Program-made: the position numbers and the translations under genes
Part shown: in pieces, positions 42,790-55,329 of the stretch
Layout: every line of letters starts with the position of its first letter
How positions within the stretch are numbered: the stretch's first letter is position 1
DNA from: Marisa cornuarietis
Taxonomy: Eukaryota > Mollusca > Gastropoda > Architaenioglossa > Ampullariidae
Assembly (NCBI GenBank): GCA_004794655.1
Contig: SMMW01000613.1
Span: 388,501-452,500, forward strand
Length of the DNA: 64,000 nucleotides
Direction of reading: 5' to 3'
Notes under the pieces: model-generated
Told to the model about the DNA's origin: nothing
Seen by the model: only the letters and a program-made list of their open reading frames with translations
Database searches by the model: none

Positions 42790-43885
42790 CAGGCAGAGTA
42801 ATAGCGACAGTTACATGTGATCATTAACTGTATGTAACAGAGTAATAGCGACAGTTACGTGTGATCATTAACTGTATGTAACAAAGTAATAGCGACTGTT
42901 ACATGTGATCATTAACTGTATGTAACAAAGTAATAGCGACTGTTACATGTGATCATTAACTGTATGTAACAAAGTAATAGCGACTGTTACATGTGATCAT
43001 TAACTGTATGTAACAAAGTAATAGCGACTGTTACATGTGATCATTAACTGTATGTAACAGAGTAATAGCACATATTACATGTGATCATTAACTGTATGTA
43101 ACAGGCAAAGTAATAGCGACTGTTACGTGTGATCATTAACTGTATGTAACAAAGTAATAGCGACAGTTACGTGTGATCATTAACTGTATGTAACAGAGTA
43201 ATAGCGACTGTTACGTGTGATCATTAACTGTATGTAACAGAGTAATAGCACATATTACATGTGATCATTAACTGTATGTAACAGAGTAATAGCACATATT
43301 ACATGTGATCATTAACTGTATGTAACAAAGTAATAGCGACAGTTACGTGTGATCATTAACTGTATGTAACAAAGTAATAGCACATATTACATGTGATCAT
43401 TAACTGTATGTAACAGGCAAAGTAATAGCGACTGTTACGTGTGATCATTAACTGTATGTAACAAAGTAATAGCACATATTACATGTGATCATTAACTGTA
43501 TGTAACAGGCAAAGTAATAGCGACTGTTACGTGTGATCATTAACTGTATGTAACAAAGTAATAGCACATATTACATGTGATCATTAACTGTATGTAACAG
43601 GCAAAGTAATAGCGACTGTTACGTGTGATCATTAACTGTATGTAACAAAGTAATAGCACATATTACATGTGATCATTAACTGTATGTAACAGGCAAAGTA
43701 ATAGCGACTGTTACGTGTGATCATTAAGTGTACGTAACAGGCAAAGTAATAGCGACTGTAACATGTGGTCATTAACTGTATGTAACAAAAAAAGTAAAAT
43801 AGTGACTTTGACATGTAATCATTAACTGTATGTAACAGGAAAGTAATAGCGACTGTTACATGTGATAATTAACTGTATGTAGCAT
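42790..43885. repeat. 44-bp minisatellite with dimeric higher-order structure
   Basis: GTGATCATTAACTGTATGTA, ACAAAGTAATAGCGACTGTT, ACAT, about 24 units. From about 43075, two types alternate: one with GCACATATTACAT, one with GGCAAAG...GCGACTGTTACGT, making a unit of about 92 bp. The last units are degenerate. Confidence 0.95.
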
Positions 43886-44038
43886 GAACAAGCAGTAGTT
43901 ACAATTGCAGGCAATCATCATCATCATCATCAGATGACAGCTAAATTCTTCGTGTCATCATTTACTGTCTGTCACATGCAAAAGGCGCCCAGTAGCTGTT
44001 GTTGTATGTAATCAGCAACTACAATCATTGTAACGGAG

Positions 44039-44286
44039 GTCCGTCGATTCGACCATGGTACTTGCCGATTCGACCACAGCCCTTAGTAACGTGACTAATT
44101 ATAGAAAACAACATGGACAGTGTAGAGAAAGATTCTGTGGTTTACAACGAGCAGTGAGTATGTCTTTACACTGAATAGTTACTTCTCTACTCGGTGGTGG
44201 AATTGACTGAGGGCTGTGATCAAATCGACTCTGGGTTGTGGACCAATCGACTTGGTCGAATCGGTAAATGGTTGACTCGACCGGTG
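44039..44286. mobile_element. MITE with TCGA-rich inverted ends, 248 bp
   Basis: Left end GTCCGTCGATTCGACCATGG, then GCCGATTCGACCACAGCCC. Right end, inverted: CACCGGTCGAGTCAACCATT, then CCGATTCGACCAAGTCGATT. Flanked by ACGGAG at 44033-44038 and 44287-44292, a probable target duplication. No coding capacity. Superfamily not assigned. Confidence 0.7.
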
Positions 44287-45339
44287 ACGGAGTAAACAGC
44301 CGGGTTAGCGCTATTTCGTGATGCGCAAATGGAGTTACCTGGAGATCTTAGACAATAAATATTTTCTAGGGACGTGATGTTTACAACTTCGACACATTGA
44401 GGGCCAGTTGCTTGATGTTTCTCATCTCCCCAGGACTCCTAGTTTGACACAAAAAACACGTTTGCTGTTCACCTGGTTAGGCAAGATGGCCCCGGGAGGA
44501 GATGTAATGACCACAAGTAAGTTGGAGAAACCAAGAAACCAAAAAAGCCCAGTGCGTCGCTAATAGGTCAGATCAAATATGGAGGCGAGGGCGAGGGCGA
44601 GAGAGAACAGCGCAATATTCATAGTCATGTCAAGGCCACGTGATTAAACTCCTTGTCAGATGCTGCACGTTGAGAAAGTGTGACATCGTGGATAGTACTG
44701 TGAAGTGTGGAGACGGCACACACTGTGCTAATTAGTGACTATTCGTGACCTATATAAGACCTCTATAAGCACTTGGCAGCATAGGACGGTCGGCGGCTGG
44801 TTCAATCCATAGACATGGCTACTTTTGCTGCTGCGTTTGTACGAGTGACCATCATCGCGTCTTTGAAATGCTGCACACAGAGCTAAACTTTGCCGTTATC
44901 TCACGAAAAATGTCAGCTCGTCGGCTGACTGTATGTTACAAAATTCATCTCGATTTATCTCACCCTTACATCTCATCACGGGGAGGGTTAGGGGCAAGGG
45001 AGGAAATCCACACGGCATTGACCCTGGCACACAGTCACACAGCGAGCCATCTCTCGTCGTTCTCTCGCTGCATTCATGACTACATCATATTGATTATTTC
45101 CTCATGGCCAGGCCACAGCCCGTCTTGCCAGTGTTAGGTGGTAAACAAGCGCCCAGCTACATGACCACCTAACATAATGGCTGACCAGGTGGCGTGGCGA
45201 TATGTACATTAATCATGTGACAGATGAATGAGCAATAAATACCCGTGATGTACTAGTTGTCCTCAGGACTGGAGGAGCCCTTTATTATAGTTCTTCAGAT
45301 TACTGCGCATCTGATCTGTGCTGGTGTTCTAGCCTAAGA
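44287..45339. other. Intergenic, nothing recognised
   Basis: Unique sequence including a GAGGGCGAGGGCGAGAG patch (44584-44602). No supported gene. Confidence 0.45.
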
Positions 45340-47168
45340 ATGATATACAAGACATGGGGTGGGGTCATGATTATCCAACATACCCATATACACCACAAGA
45401 GAGGGTGTGTTAATGAGTGTCCAACATAACTATATAGATCACAAGATGGTGTGTTAATGACTGTCCAACATATCCATATACATCACAAGATGATGTGTTA
45501 ATGACTGTCCAACATACCCATATACATCACAAGATGGTGTGTTAATTAGTATCCAATATACCCATATACATCACAAGATGGTGTGTTAATGAGTGTCCAA
45601 CATACCCATATACATCACAAGATGGTGTGTTAATTAGTATCCAACATACCCATATACATCACAAGATGGTGTGTTAATGAGTGTCCAACATACCCATATA
45701 CATCACAAGATGGTGTGTTAATGAGTGTCCAACATACCCATATACATCACAAGATGATGTGTTAATTAGTGTCCAACATACCCATATACATCACAAGATG
45801 ATGTGTTAATGAGTGTCCAACATACCCATATACATCACAAGATGGTGTGTTAATGAGTGTCCAACATACCCATATACATCACAAGATGGTGTGTTAATGA
45901 TTATCCAACATACCCATATACATCACAAGATGGTGTGTTAATTAGTATCCAACATACCCATATACATCACAAGGTGGTGTGTTAATGAGTGTCCAACATA
46001 CCTATATACATCACAAGATGGTGTGTTAATGAGTGTCGAACATACCCATATACATCACAAGATGATGTGTTAATTAGTGTCCGACATACCCATATACATC
46101 ACAAGATGGTGTGTTAATGAGTGTCAAACATACCCATATACATCACAAGATGGTGTGTTAATGAGTGCCCAACATACCCATATACATCACAAGATGATGT
46201 GTTAATGAGTGTCCAACATACGCATATACATCACAAGATGGTGTGTTAATGAGTGCCCAACATACCCATATACATCACAAGATGATGTGTTAATTAGTGT
46301 CCAACATACCCATATACATATACATCACAAGATGATGTGTTAATGAGTGTCCAACATACCCATATACATCACAAGATGGTGTGTTAATGAGTGTCCAACA
46401 TACCCATATACATCACAAGATGGTGTGTTAATGAGTGTCCAACATACCCATATACATCACAAGATGATGTGTTAATGAGTGTCCAACATACCCATATACA
46501 TCACAAGATGATGTGTTAATGACTGTCCAACATACCCATATACATCACAAGATGGTGTGTTAATTAGTGTCCAACATACCCATATACATCACAAGATGGT
46601 GTGTTAATGAGTGTCCAACATACCCATATACATCACAAGATGATGTGTTAATGAGTGTCCAACATACCCATATACATCACAAGATGGTGTGTTAATGAGT
46701 GTCCAACATACCCATATACATCACAAGATGGTGTGTTAATGAGTGTCCAACATACCCATATACATCACAAGATGATGTGTTAATTAGTGTCCAACATACC
46801 CATATACATATACATCACAAGATGATGTGTTAATGAGTGTCGAACATACCCATATACATCACAAGATGGTGTGTTAATGAGTGTCCAACATACCCATATA
46901 CATCGCAAGACGGTGCATTAATTAGTGTCTAACATACCCATATACATCGCAAGATGGTGTGTTAACGAGTGTCTAACATACCCATATACATCGCAAGATG
47001 GTGTGTTAACGAGTGTCTAACATACCCATACCCATATACATCACAAGATGATGTGTTAATGAGTGTCCAACATACCCATATACATCACAAGATGATGTGT
47101 TAATTAGTGTCTAACATACCCATATACATCGCAAGACGGTGCATTAATTAGTGTCCAACATACCCATC
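45340..47168. repeat. 44-bp minisatellite, about 41 units
   Basis: CATACCCATATACATCACAA, GATGGTGTGTTAATGAGTGT, CCAA. Variants: GATGATG versus GATGGTG, GAGTGT versus TTAGTGT. A marker unit with an extra CATATA occurs twice, 490 bp apart, in identical context (46311 and 46801). Confidence 0.97.
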
Positions 47169-47334
47169 ACCCAGTAAACCCTCGCTACATTGTACGACAG
47201 TTGTGTGAGTACCTTAGCTGGGTACCTTCACAAGGCCAGCTGTTCGCGCTGACTGCAGGGCATACCAGTTCCATTCTGCACAACGCTGTTCCTCGCGGTG
47301 TCTGTGTTCCCTCTGAACTTTGCAGGGCTGACCA

Positions 47335-48522
47335 ACTACTGTAAACAATCAACATAGGAGAATAAGCCTGCAGTGTCAACTACTGTAAACAATCAACATA
47401 GGAGAATAAGCCTGCAGTGTCAACTACTGTAAACAATCAACATAGGAGAATAAGTCTGCAGTGTCAACTACTGTAAACAATCAACATAGGAGAATAAGCC
47501 TGCAGTGTCAACTACTGTAAACAATCAACATAGGAGAATAAGCCTGCAGTGTCAACCACTGTAAACAATCAACATAGGAGAATAAGCCTGCAGTGTCAAC
47601 CACTGTAAACAATCAACATAGGAGAATAAGTCTGCAGTGTCAACCACTGTAAACAATCAACATAGGAGAATAAGCCTGCAGTGTCAACCACTGTAAACAA
47701 TCAACATAGGAGAATAAGTCTGCAGTGTCAACCACTGTAAACAATCAACATAGGAGAATAAGTCTGCAGTGTCAACCACTGTAAACAATCAACATAGGAG
47801 AATAAGCCTGCAGTGTCAACCACTGTAAACAATCAACATAGGAGAATAAGTCTGCAGTGTCAACCACTGTAAACAATCAACATAGGAGAATAAGCCTGCA
47901 GTGTCAACCACTGTAAACAATCAACATAGGAGAATAAGCCTGCAGTGTCAACTACTGTAAACAATCAACATAGGAGAATAAGCCTGCAGTGTCAACTACT
48001 GTAAACAATCAACATAGGAGAATAAGTCTGCAGTGTCAACTACTGTAAACAATCAACATAGGAGAATAAGCCTGCAGTGTCAACTACTGTAAACAATCAA
48101 CATAGGAGAATAAGTCTGCAGTGTCAACCACTGTAAACAATCAACATAGGAGAATAAACCTGCAGTGTCAACTACTGTAAACAATCAACATAGGAGAATA
48201 AGCCTGCAGTGTCAACCACTGTAAACAATCAACATAGGAGAATAAGCCTGCAGTGTCAACTACTGTAAACAATCAACATAGGAGAATAAGCCTGCAGTGT
48301 CAACTACTGTAAACAATCAACATAGGAGAATAAGTCTGCAGTGTCAACCACTGTAAACAATCAACATAGGAGAATAAGCCTGCAGTGTCAACTACTGTAA
48401 ACAATCAACATAGGAGAATAAGCCTGCAGTGTCAACCACTGTAAACAATCAACATAGGAGAATAAGTCTGCAGTGTCAACTACTGTAAACAATCAACATA
48501 GGAGAATAAGCCTGCAGTGTCA
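47335..48522. repeat. 44-bp minisatellite, 27 units
   Basis: TCAACTACTGTAAACAATCA, ACATAGGAGAATAAGCCTGC, AGTG. Variation is almost limited to two C/T positions (TACT/CACT and CCTGCAG/TCTGCAG), so the array is young or strongly homogenised. Confidence 0.98.
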
Positions 48523-48546
48523 AAGGTCGAAACAAAGAACAGTCAG

Positions 48547-48606
48547 TGCCAGTGAGACAGGCTGAGAGGCTGAGACAGGCTGAGAGGCTGAGACAGGCTG
48601 AGACTG
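48547..48606. repeat. Short GAGACAGGCTGAGAGGCT repeat
   Basis: About three units of GCTGAGAGGCTGAGACAG. Confidence 0.8.
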
Positions 48607-48609
48607 GTT

Positions 48610-50245
48610 CAATCGCTGCCCTCGATAGTCTCTGCTAGCGTTCAGCTCTGAAACTGATAACAGGGCTCCGCTGTGCAAATGTCTCCACCTTTGTTCTCAC
48701 ACCTGGAAGTACCTGAGACAAAGCAAATAAAGGCGGTTTGATCGATCAGTCTTACGGCGAGAACAAAAAGGTAAATATGATATTTACATTAAAAAAAAAG
48801 TTCGTGTCATCGCCCTAAGTGGCCTTAGCACCGCTGGATGCAAATGGAAGGTTGCCAGAATGACATTTTTAATATTTGGGACGTGGAAAGAGTAGTTGGT
48901 AAGGTAACAGAAATCATTCTTTATCCCAATTCGCAGGGTGTTGGTGTTGGTGCTGGTGTTGGTGTGCACAAGAAGGCAAAAACATGCACCATTGTCTCAC
49001 TAACACTGTGACCTGCGTTGAGGTCGAGCCCTTTCCCCTTTGGCAGGCACCTCGTACCGCCTTCTGCCCTTGTTGGAACTGGAACCAGAGGGGGCTGGGC
49101 GGTGGTTGAGGGTGGGGGGGGCTGCAGTTGCTGTCAGTCATTACCTGAGAATCCCGGACGCTCCCCTTCTGTCTGTACAGCTAAAAATAGCCCGCCCACC
49201 AGGTTATGGTAACTTTCACCTCGCGCTCTTTCATGAAAAGCCCTACCAGGGGTACCTGCAGGAGCTTGTGGGATGGTGCATCCTACACGAAGCCTTAAAT
49301 GCTCGCTTTGACTTTGTAGACCATTATTCACGTAGAGCTCTTCCCCTAGTATAGCCCTGTGGCTATCTTGTACTGACATGGTGGTGTGTAACAAAATATG
49401 CTGTGGACGGTATCGGCGAGTGACGATTTTGTAGCTCAACTGATTTGATAGACTTTTCCATAAAACAAACAAAAGCGAAATTACCCGGGATACTCGGCTT
49501 TATTCTTGTCGACCTGCGGTGACGTCAGGCATGTCAGACGCCCAGACGCCCTCGTAAATCACGTGACCTCGCCTTTCGCCAGTTTCGCCTTCAGTGGGAT
49601 CTGGTTCCTTCTCCAGGTGCCTGGTGCCTGGCTCTGCTTCTAACACAGTGTGATCCCTTCTAACACAGTCTGATTGTTTATAGAAGAAAACTTGTTTTGT
49701 TTCCTTCACGCCAGTGGCAAGAGACTAGATGCTGGGTTTGGTACCCTGCAGGGCAAGGGTGGAGAAAGCTTGTGACATTCTTCTCGAGGTACTGGGGAAA
49801 ATTGTACATTGCATGAAGGGTGGGGGAGGATGTTACAGTTTTCTTGTGGGGGGGGGGGGAAGGGACGAACCTTTCTCAGACTCGTCACCTAGTCGTTTGC
49901 TTGTGTTACGGTCTACCGTCCCCGGCGCTAGGTTCAACGCTTTGTGGTGAAAATAAGTTTAGACTTTTCTTCGTTAGTCGTAGTGCGCACGTGTGTACAT
50001 CTGTAGGTTAGTGTGATTTCTATGTTTATGTAACAGCTTACACATTTGTACTGGTGGGGGTCACACACGTACGGACACACGCTCTCTCTTACACACATAA
50101 CGAAGTAGAGCGACTACTTCATCTCCTCCAGTCGAACTTCCCTCGCTTGTCAATATCCTCCTCGCGCACCGCAACCCTCCGCTTGCCTCCGATAAGTCTC
50201 CGTGTTTGCAGTAACAAGACTTTGCTTGTTCTCACAACAGACAGC
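48610..50245. other. Intergenic, no supported gene
   Basis: Plus and minus frames up to 112 codons exist around 49040-49470, but they overlap each other on both strands and have no recognisable domain or splice support. A G homopolymer lies at 49848-49858. Confidence 0.45.
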
Positions 50246-50645
50246 GATACATGTAACACCGATATAGCAATGGAGACACCGGTAGTACGATACATTCAGC
50301 GCTGATATAGTGATACATGTAACACCGATATTACGATACATTCAGTGCTGATATAGCGATACATGTAACACCGATATTACGATACATTCAGTGCTGATAT
50401 AGTGATACATGTAAAACGAGTTAACAATGGAGACACCGGTAGTACGATACATTCAGCGCTGATATAGTGATACATGTAACACCGATATAGCAATGGAGAC
50501 AGTGATAGTACGATACATTCAGCGCTGATATAGTGATACACGTAACACCGATATTACGATACATTCAGTGCTGATATAGCGATACATGTAACACCGATAG
50601 TACGATACATTCAGCGCTGATATAGTGATACCAGCACCGGTAGAG
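50246..50645. repeat. About 46-bp minisatellite, irregular
   Basis: GATATAGTGATACATGTAAC, ACCGATATTACGATACATTC, AGTGCT. Some units replace the middle with GCAATGGAGACACCGGTAGT. About 8-9 units. Confidence 0.85.
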
Positions 50646-50649
50646 CGAT

Positions 50650-51100
50650 ACGCTCAGCGTGGATACTGAGATACTCTGGAGGCTCAGCCACGAGGGCGGC
50701 TAACACCACAGCATGTCACCACTTTGTTACCGTGGTGTCGGGACCTGCCGTTGTTTGACAAGGGGAGGGGGGGTGGTTGGGCGGTGCTGCTTTTGTTGGA
50801 ATCGACACGGAATATGCTGCGGATGCCGCGATGCTGTTCACACGGACTGAGTTATTTCCCCTAGTAAGAGACTTGTCAGGGGGTGTGGGGGACTTTCAGT
50901 GAGTGAGTTTGGACATAATGACCGAAATCTGTTTGGTGGTAATTTTAAATAACGCAGTTTTATTTTTAGACACATCGACATTGTCTCCTCGAATAATTTA
51001 GCGAGACTGAGACAGTGTGGCGTATGTCGCATGGTCTCAACGGTCTACAAATGACATCACACAGCGGTCTGCTATGATTACTGATGACATCCACAACGGT
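50650..51100. other. Intergenic, nothing recognised
   Basis: Unique sequence without supported features. Confidence 0.4.
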
Positions 51101-51500
51101 TAACCCACGGTGGTCTACCGTTTGTGATTACTGGTGACGTCACAGAGGTGTGTTTGATTACTGACGGCCTAATAGCGGCTTATTAGGTTATCACTTATGA
51201 TGTCACACGTCTCCTATATCTCATTATTGACAATGTCAGAGACGTCTACTATACCTAATTAATGGTGACGTCATAATATATGTGTGTATAACTACTGACA
51301 ACGTCACAGAGGTCGGCTACATCTCATTAATGGCGACCTCCCAATACATATATGTATATATATAGATACACACAATTACGTGTTACGTCACAGAGAGGTC
51401 TACTATATCTAATTAATGGTGACGTCATAATATATGTGTGTATAACTACTGACAACGTCACAGAGGTCGGCTACACATATAAAGTTACCGATGCCGTCAC
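51101..51500. repeat. Degenerate repeat carrying CRE-type TGACGTCA motifs
   Basis: Segments GGTGACGTCATAATATATGT, GTGTATAACTACTGACAACG and TCACAGAGGTCGGCTACA recur about 156 bp apart (from about 51262 and 51418). A looser copy precedes them. Full palindromic TGACGTCA occurs three times (about 51135, 51265 and 51420). Confidence 0.7.
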
Positions 51501-51602
51501 ACAGCGTTCTGTATGTGTCGATCAAGGGATGTGTCGTACCCGTGTGTACCTACGTCTGTGCTTCCATGGAATGTGTCAGTGTGAGTAGTGAGCGTGTTAC
51601 AG

Positions 51603-51612
51603 TGTGTGTGTG

Positions 51613-51644
<32 letters not shown>

Positions 51645-51651
51645 TGTGTGT
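51603..51651. repeat. (GT)n/(CGTG)n microsatellite
   Basis: GTGTGTGT run passing into GTGCGTGCGTGCGTGCG and back to GT. Confidence 0.95.
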
Positions 51652-52288
51652 GGATTAGAAAGGAGCGGAATTTGTCCAGACAGGAAATGCTTGGCTGCGG
51701 TTGGTGACTGTAGCCGTGACTTGCAGTCGAGTAATGGAGGGTGTTGCGGGTGTTGCCCCACACAACACGAGATTACAGTCAATTAATGGCGGCCCTGTCT
51801 TCACCAGAAAAGGTCGAGGATGGAGAGAAAGCATCATTCGGTGAAAGTAACTCGGTTGTCTCTGCAGTTGGCTGCGCTGCAACGGTTCATTGGCTGGAGA
51901 CTGGTGTTGTCGAGGGCACATCGTCTTCCTTTTGCAAAATCACGATACTCTCAGTCCTTGTTACTTGGATCCTCTTTACGTTTTCTGTATTTGTCTTTAT
52001 TCATCATCGTTAATATTGTTTATCCTTCCGTACTGCATATGTTGTTTGTTTGTTCTTCTGTCTGTTCATGTTGCCCATGTCTCGTTCTTGTTCTTAAGCT
52101 CTAAGAGCACACTCCGTAGGAGTGCGAGTAATTTGACGCAGCCAACAAGCTGAGAGACTGTGTTGTAATTCAGCACAGCGAGCGATCTGCGAGACTGTCA
52201 GCTTTCCTTACACTGCAAGTTTCTAAAGACAAAAGTCTTTGGAATATTGAATTTAAATAATTCATTAATTTATTGTTTTTGCCAAGAT
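51652..52288. other. Unique spacer, no supported gene
   Basis: A plus frame from 51786 gives 75 residues starting MAALSSPEKVEDGEKASFGE with a hydrophobic end (ITILSVLVTWILFTFSVFVF). Two other frames here are equally open and hydrophobic because of T-rich composition, so it is not called a gene. Confidence 0.3.
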
Positions 52289-52296
52289 GCATCATG

Positions 52297-52470
52297 GGCG
52301 GTCCGGTGGCTTAACGGTTAGCGCCTGTCACCAATACAGTGAGGGTTGGCTGTCCTGGGCTCGCTGTTCTTTCTCTGCATGTGATATCTGTTTACAGGGC
52401 TGGCTGCCTTGCTGTGATTTAGCCTTAGTTGCTGACTCGGCGTAAAACATCAATTCCCCCACCGCATGAC
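52297..52470 (+). mobile_element. tRNA-derived SINE, 174 bp
   Basis: The head GGCGGTCCGGTGGCTTAACG has a pol III A box (TGGCTTAACGG, 52307-52317). A weaker B-box-like GGGCTCGCTGTTC lies near 52357. The body GATTTAGCCTTAGTTGCTGA, CTCGGCGTAAAACATCAATT resembles the conserved 3' domain of metazoan SINEs. Exact target duplication GCATCATG at 52289-52296 and 52471-52478. It appears full-length. Confidence 0.85.
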
Positions 52471-52666
52471 GCATCATGCATCTCACACTACTATAACTTA
52501 GTAAACATAGTAACAGAAATAACTTTACACTTTATTTCATATATCTTCGCAAAGGTGTTCAAGTGGCAGAACCTTTTTTTTAATTTCATAGTGGGATGCA
52601 CACCTTTCTTATGAACATCCAGTACAAGATGTTAATTTCCCAAATCTTGGTGAATATATGCCGTCT

Positions 52667-55325
52667 GCTTCTGAGATACACCCTACAAATATCACCACAC
52701 ACACATACACCCCTACAAATATCAGCATACACATACACCGCTGAAAATATCACCACACAGAGATACACCCTACAAATATCACCACACAGAGACACATCCT
52801 ACAAATATGACCACACACATACATCCTACAAATATGACCACACACATACATCCTACAAATATCACCACACAGAGACACATCCTACAAATATCACCACACA
52901 CATACATCCTACAAATATCACCACACACATACATCCTACAAATATCACCACACACAGATACCACCCTACAAATATAACCACACACAGATACCACCCTACA
53001 AATATCACCACACACAGATACCACCCTACAAATATCACCACACACAGATACCATACTACAAATATCACCACACACAGATACCACCCTACAAATATCTCCA
53101 CACAGATACCACCCTACAAATATCACCACACACAGATACCACCCTACAAATATCACCACACACAGATACCATACTACAAATATCACCACACACAGATACC
53201 ACCCTACAAATATCACCACACACAGATACCACCTTACAAATATCACCACACACAGATACCACCCTACAAATATCACCACACACAGATACCATACTACAAA
53301 TATCACCACACACAGATACCATACTACAAATATCACCACACACAGATACCACCCTACAAATATCACCACACACAGATACCACCCTACAAATATCACCACA
53401 CACAGATACCACCCTACAAATATCACCACACACAGATACATCCTACAAATATCACCACACACAGATACCATACTACAAATATCACCACACACAGATACCA
53501 CCCTACAAATATCACCACACACAGATACCACCCTACAAATATTACCACACACAGATACCACCCTACAAATATCACCACACACAGATACCACCCTACAAAT
53601 ATCACCACACACAGATACCACCCTACAAATATCACCACACACAGATACCACCCTACAAATATCACCACACACAGATACCATACTACAAATATCACCACAC
53701 ACAGATACCACCCTACAAATATCACCACACACAGATACCACCCTACAAATATCACCACACACAGATACCACACACAGATACCACCCTACAAATATCACCA
53801 CACACAGATACCACCTACAAATATCACCACACACAGATCACCACACACAGATACCATACTACAAATATCACCCACACAGATATCACCACACACAGATACC
53901 ATACTACAAATATTACCACACAGATACCACCCTACAAATATCACCACACACAGATACCACCCTACAAATATCACCACACACAGATACCATACTACAAATA
54001 TCACCACACACAGATATCACCACACACAGATACCACCCTACAAATATCACCACACACAGATACCACCCTACAAATATCACCACACACAGATACCATACTA
54101 CAAATATCACCACACACAGATACCACCCTACAAATATCACCACACACAGATACCACCCTACAAATATCACCACACACAGATACCACCCTACTCACCACAC
54201 ACAGATAGCATACTACAAATATCACACACAGATACCACTACAAATATCACCACACAGATACAAATATCACCACACACAGATACCACCCTACAAATATCAC
54301 CACACACAGATACCAACCACCCTACAAATATCACCACACACAGATACCACCCTACAAATATCACCACACACAGATACCATACTACAAATATCACCACACA
54401 CAGATACCACCCTACAAATATCACCACACACAGATACCACCCTACAAATATCACCACACACAGATACCACCCTACAAATATCACCACACACAGATACCAC
54501 CCTACAAATATCACCACACACAGATACCACCCTACAAATATCACCACACACAGATAGCATACTACAAATATCACCACACACATACATCCTACAAATATAA
54601 CCACACACAGATACCACCCTACAAATATCACCACACACAGATACCATACTACAAATATCACCACACACAGATACCACCCTACAAATATCACCACACACAG
54701 ATACCACCCTACAAATATTACCACACACAGATACCACCCTACAAATATCACCACACACAGATACCACCCTACAAATATCACCACACACAGATACCACCCT
54801 ACAAATATCACCACACACATACATCCTACAAATATCACCACACACAGATACCACCCTCAAAATATCACCACACACAGATACCACCCTACAAATATCACCA
54901 CACACAGATACCACCCTACAAATATCACCACACACATACATCCTACAAATATCACCACACACAGATACCACCCTCAAAATATCACCACACACAGATACCA
55001 CCCTCAAAATATCACCACACACAGATACCACCCTCAAAATATCACCACACACAGATACCACCCTCAAAATATCACCACACACAGATACCACCCTACAAAT
55101 ATCACCACACACAGATACCACCCTACAAATATCACCACACACATACATCCTACAAATATCACCACACACAGATACCACCCTCAAAATATCACCACACACA
55201 GATACCACCCTCAAAATATCACCACACACAGATACCACCCTACAAATATCACCACACACAGATACCATCCTACAAATATCACCACACAGATGCACCCTAC
55301 AAATATCACCACAAACATACACCTC
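52667..55325. repeat. 30-bp minisatellite, about 88 units
   Basis: CTACAAATATCACCACACAC, AGATACCACC. Variants: ATACTAC, ACATACATCC, CCCTCAAAATATC. The segment 53760-54320 has many shortened or fused units; the flanks are regular. One plus frame is open for 653 codons (TNITTHRYHP) and minus frames for up to 351 (VVSVCGDICR), because the unit is a multiple of three. Confidence 0.97.
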
Positions 55326-55329
55326 TACT

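Noticed and set aside
49040..49472. 104- and 112-codon ORFs on opposite strands
   Set aside because: They overlap each other, lack recognisable domains and have no splice or promoter support.
51786..52013. Tail-anchored membrane protein of 75 residues
   Set aside because: Three overlapping frames are open and hydrophobic because the DNA is T-rich; no homology recognised.
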